Source: Solicoccozyma terricola
Lineage: Eukaryota; Basidiomycota; Tremellomycetes; Filobasidiales; Piskurozymaceae
Reading direction: 5' to 3'
DNA: 48,882 nt
Assembly (NCBI GenBank): GCA_001600875.1
Contig: BCLD01000025.1
Coordinates: 226,784-275,665 of the forward strand
Below the pieces are notes generated by a model that was given only the letters and a program-made list of their open reading frames with translations, did no database searches and was not told the DNA's origin. The translations under genes and the position numbers were made by a program. Positions 1 through 7,380 of the stretch are shown here, one piece after another (the stretch's first letter is position 1; each line of letters starts with the position of its first letter).

Positions 1-828
1 GCTCAAGATGCAATCCTCAAGGCTCAGCAAGCTCAAGCCCATCACCACAACAAGGGACGCACCGACTCGCCGTTCCACATTGGTGACAACGTCCTTCTCA
101 GCACCAAATACATTCATCCGCCATTTCTACGCACCGCNGGTTCGAACAAATTACGCGAGAAGTTTATCGGACCGTTTATTATCACCCGTCAAGCCTCAGC
201 AACCAGTTTCGAACTCGACCTTCCTCAACACATCAAGGTACATCCTGTCATCAACGTCCAATACCTCAAGCCCTTCAACAACAGCCCCGACAAATTCTCC
301 TCAAGATTCCAGCAACCATCGGCCCCCATAATCGACCCTGAAACTCAAGAAGAAGAGTGGATCGTCAACGAAATTATTGACGACCGCATGACCAACGGAA
401 AACGCGAGTACCTCGTCCACTGGGAGGGCTANGCCAAACACGACGCTACGTTCGAGCCAGCAAAGAACCTCAAACAGCAAACTATCCGGGAATATTGGCA
501 CAATAAAACGTCTTCGCCACCCGATGATAGAGCTGGCCGCACGAGCGCCCCAAAAAACAATAAAAACAATAAAAACAATAAAAACAAACAAAATAACGAA
601 AAATACAACGAAAAACACAACGAAAAACACACCACGAACTATGTACCTCATAACCGACAACACATAACCGACAACCAACATCGACACAACGTACTTCCTC
701 AAGACTACCACACCACCGACACTCCTTCAAGATTCAATCTCCGGCCAAAAAACACGTCATCACCGGCTTACTCAACACCCACTGCGAAGAACACGCGTAA
801 AAAGGCACAAAAAAACGTCACCGCCTAA
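1..828 (+). CDS. Ty3/gypsy chromovirus Pol, C-terminal end with chromodomain (partial)
   Basis: Open frame running in from the left edge of the window to TAA at 826-828. The first part matches the C-terminal segment of gypsy integrases (FHIGDNVLLST, then REKFIGPFIITR and HPVINVQYLKPF). It is followed by a chromodomain with EWIVNEIIDDR, EYLVHWEG and an aromatic/acidic tail near ATFEPAKNL. Chromodomains on integrase define chromoviruses and direct insertion to particular chromatin. After the chromodomain comes a low-complexity Asn/Lys-rich tail of about 110 residues. Two N bases (138, 432) fall in the frame but do not break it. The 5' part of the element lies outside the window. The gene ends only 63 bp before the end of a convergent antisense gene (892-1940). 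Confidence 0.93.
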   Translation, partial: AQDAILKAQQAQAHHHNKGRTDSPFHIGDNVLLSTKYIHPPFLRTXGSNKLREKFIGPFIITRQASATSFELDLPQHIKVHPVINVQYLKPFNNSPDKFSSRFQQPSAPIIDPETQEEEWIVNEIIDDRMTNGKREYLVHWEGXAKHDATFEPAKNLKQQTIREYWHNKTSSPPDDRAGRTSAPKNNKNNKNNKNKQNNEKYNEKHNEKHTTNYVPHNRQHITDNQHRHNVLPQDYHTTDTPSRFNLRPKNTSSPAYSTPTAKNTRKKAQKNVTA

Positions 829-891
829 GCGTCAACAAAACACATCATTATCGCACCGCAAGAAAGAAAATAAAATAGAAAACGATATATA

Positions 892-1940
892 TTACAACAA
901 GAAAACCAACTCCTCGGTGACACGCAGCTTGTCCAAGAGAAACTCCATGGGCCCCGCCTCCATAAGCTTCATCTTGACAGCGATTTCCATCGCCTGATGG
1001 AGCTCCGCCAAAGTGTCGCTCACGTCCTCGACGTCCTTATCGCTGTACGTCGCCTTCCCCTTCCCCTTCTCCCCCCCCCGCCGACTTCTCCACCTCCTCC
1101 ACCTTCTCTACCTTCACCGTCACTTCCTTTTTCCCCGCTCCCACCTTTCGTCGCTTCTGCGGCGATGGTTTCGAGCCCCCACCCACCCCTTTTCCTTTCT
1201 TCCTCAAGGCCGCCNCAGCCTTGAGCGCCTTCCTCACCGCCTTCCGGCTCTCCTCCGTCGAACACTTGCCGTGCGACCGCACGCAGANAGCACAGCGTGT
1301 CTCCGCCATGACGTCACCGATCTGGNGTCCCGACATCAACATTCGAACTATCGACTCGANCACAACGACGAACTCACGATACACGGTTTATTCGACTTCT
1401 GACACCGAGCACACCGGGACGGAGCATACTGGACCTCCGCACCCTGGTACAGGGCTTCGAAACGGGCACGGCCAGCACTCTTCGGCTGACGGACAGGATC
1501 AAGGTCAGCATCGAGCCCATTTTCTTTTTCGTCCGTCGAAAACCCACCTTTTTCGTACCCGCGAGCCCGTCGAGGTCCAGCTGGCCCTCGATGAAGGCGT
1601 ACGCCTCCTTCTTCGGCGCCTCAAAATCATCCTCCTCCTCCACCTCCTCATCATCCGCCAAACCCTCTACCTCCTCCTCCTCGTCCTCATCCTCGACCTC
1701 CTCCTCGACCTCCTCCACGGCCTCTTCCTCGTCCGACGAGTAATCGGGCGCCGGACGCTTCGTCACGGATGCCTGACGAAGAGCCTTCGTCAACGACGCC
1801 ACCTTCGATGGCGAAACCTTGGCCAACCTGGGACCTTTACGAACCGGCTTGGATGGCGACGAGACAACGACGTTCTTGGCCTTTTTAGTAGGCGTCGCGG
1901 GAGAAGACGGAACGGTCCTGCGAGAGTTGGAAGACGACAT
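892..1940 (-). CDS. Antisense intron-containing accessory gene between pol and LTR; acidic, twin CxxCx6C protein
   Basis: Not recognised as a named family. ATG at 1938-1940, TAA at 892-894. Three exons fit: 1548-1940, 1378-1485 and 892-1321. Intron 1486-1547 (62 nt) has a GTGGGT donor, CTGAC branch and GTCAG end; intron 1322-1377 (56 nt) has GTGAGT and CCAG. Both are phase 0, and splicing restores a frame that is otherwise closed. The protein has a basic Ser/Pro N-terminus, a run of about 35 mostly Glu/Asp residues, then two CxxCx6C motifs (CARCQKSNKPC and CAxCVRSHGKC) on either side of the second junction, a Lys/Gly-rich linker and a helical C-terminus (LAELHQAMEIAVKMKLMEAG). Exon 3 has one base too many in a 9-C tract (1071-1079). 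It has its own TATA-like box upstream. A zinc-binding nuclear role is inference. Confidence 0.62.
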
Positions 1941-2033
1941 TTTTCGAGATATTTACGGCGCGAGTTGAGTATTCGTGTGAAGATGTTGATGTTGTTGAAA
2001 GGAAAACACCCCCTCGACACACCCCTCGCTACA

Positions 2034-2041
2034 CTCTTATA
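2034..2041 (-). promoter_or_regulatory. TATA-like box of the antisense accessory gene
   Basis: On the minus strand this reads TATAAGAG, about 95 bp upstream of the ATG at 1940. It sits just downstream of the duplicated GAA/TTC module at 2090-2155. Position and sequence fit a core promoter. Confidence 0.45.
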
Positions 2042-2089
2042 CCGCTCCCCAGCACCGCTTTCACGAATCAAAACAAATCGAAGCTTCTC

Positions 2090-2155
2090 AAAGGAATGTT
2101 CAACGAACTTCTACGCCAGAACAAAGGAACGTTCAACGAACTTCTACGCTAGAAC
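2090..2155. repeat. 33-bp tandem duplication upstream of the antisense gene, heat-shock-element-like
   Basis: Two head-to-tail 33-bp copies (2090-2122 and 2123-2155) differ at two positions. Each contains alternating GAA and TTC triplets (GAATGTTCAACGAACTTC), similar to heat-shock elements but with one spacing 1 nt off the ideal. They lie upstream of the TATA-like box of the minus-strand gene. Confidence 0.7.
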
Positions 2156-2295
2156 ACGGCACGAACCTCCTCCGAAAACCCAACCAATCGCATTAAACAC
2201 TCGTTCTTCATCATACGATCGTCACCTGCTATCAGCACATCACCTACGTCATCAGCATTCGTCTCGGGACGAGACTACGTTCGGGGGGACGCTCA

Positions 2296-2744
2296 TGTAA
2301 GGATACGACCTTTCCCAGGCCTCCTCCTTACCGTTCCGCGGTGCCACGCTCCACGGATATTCGACCACGTCGACACATCGACGCATGCACGGCCGTCTCA
2401 GCATCGTTCACCGTCCTCACGTCGACACATCGACGCACGCACGGCCGTCTCAGCATCGTTCACCGTCCTCACGTCGACACATCGACGCACGCACGGCCGT
2501 CTCAGCATCGTTCACCGTCCTCACGCCTGTCCAATCGCCCTGGCTTACGGCGAATGACCGGGGACCGCTCCTGCGTACGTCTTTCATCCTTTTTCTCTCT
2601 TTTCTCCTCTTTTTCATCTCGCTACGCGATATACGCGCGAGTACATATAACGGGAGCCCTCTACCTTCGGGGGACGGTCTTTTCCCTTTTCCTCACCCTG
2701 TATTAGACCTAGTTCTGCGTACTATACATCGTCTGCGCATATCA
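2296..2744 (+). mobile_element. LTR of a Ty3/gypsy element, TGTAAGGATACGACC family
   Basis: Starts TGTAAGGATACGACCTTTC directly after a G-rich polypurine-like stretch (GGGGGGACGCTCA). It shares its beginning and its last 170 bp or so (from CTCGCTACGCGATATA to CTAGTTCTGCG and ATACATCGTC) with the copy at 10926-11285. The 3' boundary is uncertain because no clean terminal CA is visible; similarity fades near 2744. Placed after pol and the antisense gene, it is most simply the 3' LTR of that element. Confidence 0.72.
2369..2524. repeat. 52-bp tandem repeat, three copies, inside the LTR
   Basis: Units start with GTCGACACATCGACGC at 2369, 2421 and 2473 and are almost identical. The related LTR at 10926 has only one copy of this stretch, so this LTR gained copies after the two diverged. 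Confidence 0.9.
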
Positions 2745-2928
2745 ACTCCCTCGATCGANCGTCCTTAGATNAGCTACCTTANGGACAANGATCTCTTCNC
2801 TCACTTTCGACCTNCATCTCTCGGCCNCCGATCCAGCGTCGCCGATTCTCTCTCTCTCTTGTCGTCAACGTCACTTNGTTCAACTTAANGGCGGTTCTGA
2901 ATCTAACTGCGAGAGGCCCGATCATTCG

Positions 2929-3450
2929 TCATCTGCCAACGCTTCTTCGACAACGATTCCACGGAATCTGAAAGCCCAGCACCTGACAATCCTCCATAGG
3001 AAGCTCAGCAGTGATTCCTCTGAACATCAGCGATTGGAAACGTTCCATAAACGCATCCGGATCGTCGCTTGGACCAAATCGCAGGGTCAGGATGTCTCTG
3101 GTGACATCTGCCCTGAATTGGTCCGTAGCAATCTCGTGAACTACGATCAGCTTATTCCATACTTGCTTAGCTGTCTTACAGCCTACGACCCCCAGTCTTC
3201 CTCCATGAGAAAGTATTATCGCGCGAGCTTTTTGATCCATTAACTTCCAGGCTCGCCATTCCCTGGAATCGTCGTACGACGGCTTTACACCCTTTATCTC
3301 CCACGGCTCGATAGGAGGGTCGTCAGTCAGGGCCTCCTCGGCTCCGACCGCTAGAACTGCATCTTCGACTGCAATTCGCCACTCGAAAAAATTTACGAGT
3401 CCAATAAGTTTCGGTACCTTGGACGTCGTGGTGGTGGTAGCGCCTTCCAT
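2929..3450 (-). pseudogene. Ty1/copia Gag remnant
   Basis: Minus-strand frame starting with ATG at 3448-3450, about 173 residues. It has the usual copia Gag N-terminal pattern: KLIGLVNFFEWRIAVEDAV, then KARAIILSHGG, AKQVWNKLIVVHE and DAFMERFQSLMFRGI (UBN2/gag-polypeptide type). The frame ends before any zinc knuckle and runs into N-containing sequence at 2740-2930, so only a 5' fragment survives. The sequence to the right (3451-3700) is probably the leader or LTR of this minus-strand element, but I could not fix its ends. Confidence 0.85.
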
Positions 3451-3828
3451 GATAGCTTAAAAGAGAGGTATAGGAGAGGGGGAGATAGCCGTGGTGTTTC
3501 TTGACGTATTTGATTAATGGACTAGAGCAAATATGGGCCCATAACCTATAGCGATTAGGTAAAAATGAGGTCTCAATAAAGTCCTTAGATTTTCATCATT
3601 AGGCCGGAACAGAAAGTTTCGACCTATGTAGGGATTACAGAACAGAGCAGAGACACCTGAAAGCTTCAGGAAAGATGCCCAGCACCTGTACCTCTCGATA
3701 GATATCCTTGGAACACCCTTAGGTGACTGGAGTTAAGCTTCAAGAGGCATCCTAACATTTGCCAGATGCCACTCACGAAAAGCACCCCATCTCGTACGAG
3801 TTGAGTCGAGCTGCAATCACGTGTAACT

Positions 3829-4260
3829 TTGACACGTGTAAATTCAACAAGGCCGCCTCCTCACCGCACCGCGGATCCTCGTCCACCGATTCCTCCATCC
3901 GCGGTGCTACGGGTGTCAGCAGTACAACGAAAACACTCAACCTCAATCGGCAGGAGCTACTATTGGCCTGCCATGGCACGAGATGATCGGGACTCCGTTC
4001 GGTCCTGCCTCTCGTGCCAATGGAATAAATCCGACATAACCAACAGTCGTGACCTGCTTCAACCACTTCCCATCCCTCCAGCATGATGGCATTCCATCAC
4101 AATGGACTTCCTCGGTCCTTTCCAACCATCAAGCAAAGGTCACTGGGACCAAGTATTCATCGTAATGGATAAACTCACGAAACAGTCTCACCTTATCCCC
4201 TGTAAAACAACAGATACAGCAGTGGATACGGCCCGACGTTTCTCAAGATCGAATCGCCGC
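3829..4260 (+). pseudogene. Ty3/gypsy integrase remnant with in-frame stop
   Basis: The frame encodes the end of the integrase zinc-binding domain (SYYWPAMARDD, SCLSCQWNKSD) and the start of the catalytic core (ITMDFLGPFQPSS, IVMDKLTKQSHLIP). A TGA at 4084-4086 interrupts the frame just before the first catalytic Asp; it is one C-to-T change from CGA. Similarity ends near 4245, before the second and third catalytic acidic residues. The upstream histidines of the zinc domain are not in the same frame, indicating a further frameshift. This is a separate, older gypsy copy from the pol end at 1-828. Confidence 0.85.
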
Positions 4261-4627
4261 GAGCCCCACGTGCTAGGTCGGACCTAGCCGACTAAACGGC
4301 AACTGGCGGTTTCCCACCGAAATATCCCAAACGATGTGGAGAAACATGTTCGGCCGCTCCGCCGCGGCTAGTGGGCTTTGAGAACGCTCAGTCAGGAGAC
4401 CCCGTCTGCATTGGTCAACGGCTTGACACCACCAGTGGGACGCTTTGATAAGTGAACGCACGTTAATTATCGCGGCGTCACATGGGTGGTTCGAAATGCC
4501 CCGGCCGAATCTCTGGTAAAGAGCTGAAACTCAATGGGAGAGATTAGCAAAGCTCTCGCACACGCAAACCAACGAATTAGCTCTCGTTGAATTGTCAAGT
4601 GTGGCAGGATGGATGGCGGCGGCCTCC

Positions 4628-4733
4628 GGTGTATATAACGGCCAATAGCACGGGAAGTTGTCGAACGCCTGCCGCCATCGTCGAGAGGTGTATATAACGG
4701 CCAATAGCACGAGAGGTCGTCCAACAGCCCGCC
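4628..4733 (+). promoter_or_regulatory. Duplicated TATA/CCAAT promoter module of the nitroreductase gene
   Basis: A module GGTGTATATAACGGCCAATA occurs twice, 59 bp apart: TATATAA at 4632-4638 and 4691-4697, CCAAT at 4642-4646 and 4701-4705. The second copy ends about 30 bp before the ATG at 4734. The duplicated segment includes further shared bases (GTCG.CCAACAGCCCGCCA-like ends). Confidence 0.7.
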
Positions 4734-5659
4734 ATGAGTACCCGCCGTGTCTTAAATACCATCAAACCGCTTCTGTGTATCTCTGGTATCCACGCAACGC
4801 CTCCTCACCTCATTACTCGGTCTTATACCCGGCAACTTCGTACCACTGTGACGAAAGGTCTCAACGCTTCTCAGCCTTTCCTCGACGTTCTCACCGAGCG
4901 CAGGTCCATCTACCAGATTTCAAAGGAGGCCGTCATCCCCGACGACCGAGTCGTTGAGATCGTCAACCATGCCGTGAAACATGTACCCTCTTGCTTGTGA
5001 GTCAACTAGCTGACCTGCTCGCCATCTAGTCAACGAGCTGACCTGCTCGCCATCTTCTAAAGCAATGGCCAAACCACCCGAGTCGTGATTCTCTTTAAAG
5101 AGCAGCACGACAAGCATTGGGACATGACGAAGGAGGTCCTGACCACCATGATCGGAGCAGAGCAGATGGAGACCGGTGGAACGAACGGCAAGTTGGCTGC
5201 CTTCAAGGCAGGTCGTGGAACCATCCTCTTTTTCGAGGACGACGAGGTCATTCGAGATCAGCAGGAGGCGTACAAGCTGTATGCCCACAACTTCCCTCTT
5301 TGGGCCTCGCAGACTAACGGAAGTGAGTGTTATGATGATGCTCTGCATATCTAGAGATGTCGAGCTGATCACTGGGCTTTTGCTTCCTTTTTGCAATTTC
5401 CATCGGAAACGTCGATGTGATCGACTCGTTACCTTCAGTGGTCCAATACATCTGCTGGACTGCCCTGCAAAAGGAAGGTTACGGAGCATCCCTCCAGCAC
5501 TATCACGAGTTGATTGCTCAAAAGGTGCAGACTGAGTTCAATGTGCCAGTCACTTGGTCCTTGATCGCTCAGATGCCATTCGGCAAGCCTACCGGTGCTG
5601 CTGGGCCGAAGGAATTCCAGCCGTTGGATAAACGAGTAAAAGTTTTAGGCAGGCATTAG
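4734..5659 (+). CDS. Nitroreductase family protein, FRM2/HBN1 type
   Basis: Three exons: 4734-4996, 5063-5322 and 5439-5659, giving 247 residues with TAG at 5657-5659. Both introns have GTGAGT donors. Family signatures: SIYQISKEAVIPDDR, HVPSCFNGQTTR, RVVILFKEQHDKHW, GRGTILFFEDD, LYAHNFPLWASQTNG, MVQYICWTALQKEGYG and FNVPVTWSLIAQMPFG. Members are soluble FMN-dependent oxidoreductases; yeast FRM2 and HBN1 are linked to fatty-acid signalling and oxidative or nitrosative stress. Usual length is about 190-200 residues. The extra N-terminus (about 35 residues, Arg/Ser/Thr-rich, no acidic residues early) looks like a mitochondrial presequence, which is inference. The duplicated promoter module sits directly upstream. 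Confidence 0.93.
5001..5056 (+). repeat. 28-bp tandem duplication inside intron 1 of the nitroreductase gene
   Basis: Intron 4997-5062 is made mostly of two 28-bp copies of AGTCAACTAGCTGACCTGCT-CGCCATCT (one mismatch). Each copy carries a CTGAC branch-point candidate; the AAAG acceptor follows the second. Confidence 0.8.
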
Positions 5660-5763
5660 ACCGAGAGATTGAGGGATTGGAACTGCTGTATAGAGTCGCA
5701 TTTGCTACATCGATGAACACGTTTGCACCCTTTCGACGGGGAGAAAGATAAAAGGAGAAGAGA

Positions 5764-5778
5764 GGGGGGGGGGGGGGG
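5764..5778 (+). repeat. Homopolymer run of 15 G
   Basis: Fifteen consecutive G in the 3' flank of the nitroreductase gene, about 105 bp after the stop codon. The length is uncertain in any short-read assembly. Confidence 0.85.
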
Positions 5779-7380
5779 TCCGCATAGCGCCATTGGATCA
5801 TCAATGTATTGATGCAGTTCCAAGTGATGTGAATCTGTAAAGAGGGCGAATTTCGGGTCCTTGATCATATTGAAGATATGATGATATCTGATCATGGCTA
5901 TCAGTGATGTCTTTTGTGTTACGAATAAAGTGGTGGCAAAACTGGGAATGATAGGTGAAGTCTTCTACTACATCTCTAGCTCGATAACCTGGCTATTATG
6001 CGGTCCCAGACGAGGTTCCTTCTGCACACTTGCATCCTACCTTATACTGATGCATCTTAGACTGACCCAGACTCGCTGACAGTCTTACGGACACGTTTCC
6101 ATAAATACCCTGTCTTAACAATTTGGTACGATTCCACAGCCTGACTCACAAACTCATAATATCCCCATGGGTGCAGAGGTAGTGTTCACATTTCGCTCGA
6201 TTCATCAAAATCGAAGTAATCAAAGAACATTGACGTTGACGTGTATAGAAAATGCGAATCAGTGGTCGGTAAGGAGAAACCAATAGATGACAAGAATGAG
6301 AACTCTAACATACAAGTCTCGTTCTGCCATTCGGGCACAATCTATCATATGCCTTCTTGCGACATTCACATCGTCTCAGGGTTCGAATCTCGGGACTGAC
6401 AACCATCAGAATACCTGCTTGGTGTAAGCGTAACCCTAACCCTGCTTATGTGTAAGCGACACTCAATGGACCTCCGCTCCGGTCCTCGGACATATCCGGA
6501 TCACTCGACGTAGCTCCACCAGTCAGTTGTTTCATCACCCTAAATGATGCCTACATATTTAATCAGCTGTTTGACACAGGGATGAAGTTGGAATTAGTGC
6601 CGTACGAAGCGAACCGCCCTTCAAAGAGATTTCGGATGACGGTGAATGGGACGAGTGCAGTTGCGGCCAAAACCCAAAGGTGGCGATCCTTTGCTCGATA
6701 GACCGGGTCTCGGGCGTATGAAGGAAGTTGAGAAGTGCAAGCACAGCATCAGTGGCAGTGCAACTGACCAGCGAAGGTGGGATACAGCAGCCGCCTTTGA
6801 GGGTGGACCACAAGGACCATGCGTAAATGCCGGGAACTGTTGATTCCTGAAACTACGAGTAACCATACCATAGGCGAGCCGGACCATTCAGCGGGAAGAA
6901 TGCCGTGGCAGCGAAATAACTCATTTTCTCCCTTGTCTGGAAGATACCGATCGGAACATCACGACCTGTAATTCCAAGCGAGAGAAGACACTTTGATCAC
7001 CGATTTTTTTCGTACCGCATCTCGCAGCCACCGCCGACGCCCTTCGTCGCACATTCGGACACGCTGTGCGCGGAAGTGGCCTCCACCTGCTTCTTTCTTT
7101 AGCTTTTTGAGGGTGATTTCGTTGTTTTTGCGAGTTCTTAGTTTTGGCCGAGCTTTTCGATTGCTGCAGGAAATCACCGGGCTCCCAGGATGTCCAATTC
7201 GGACCGCTACTTTCTATTCACTGTAGTTCCGGGGAACTCAATTGGGCCTCCACCTCTGAATTTGAGAGTCAGTCAGTCACCTTGCTCCAAGTTGCCTTAA
7301 CAAAGACGACGTTAGTCGACAACAGTCCACCACACATTACCTTCCAATTCATGAAACAACTTTGAAAGACCAGAAACACA
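5779..7380. other. Intergenic region, no gene recognised
   Basis: Short ORFs on both strands (for example 6559-6813 minus and 6646-6843 plus) overlap each other and show no family resemblance. The only structured element seen is a two-copy telomere-like motif at 6431-6443. The last few hundred bases hold the promoter of the transporter at 7381. Confidence 0.6.
6431..6443 (-). repeat. Interstitial telomere-like motif
   Basis: TAACCCTAACCCT, two units of the telomere repeat in the orientation opposite to the chromosome end. Short enough to be chance, but it lies in a subtelomeric window. Confidence 0.4.

Noticed and set aside
1221..2300. Long plus-strand ORF of 359 residues
   Set aside because: It is the shadow of the minus-strand antisense gene and its promoter; low-complexity Leu/Arg runs mirror the Glu codons on the other strand.
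6362..6405. tRNA-like GGTTCGAATC
   Set aside because: The flanking bases do not form a T-stem or acceptor stem and there is no D-arm or anticodon arm upstream.
6559..6813. 84-residue minus-strand ORF, considered as a transporter exon
   Set aside because: No conserved motif and no neighbouring exons on that strand.
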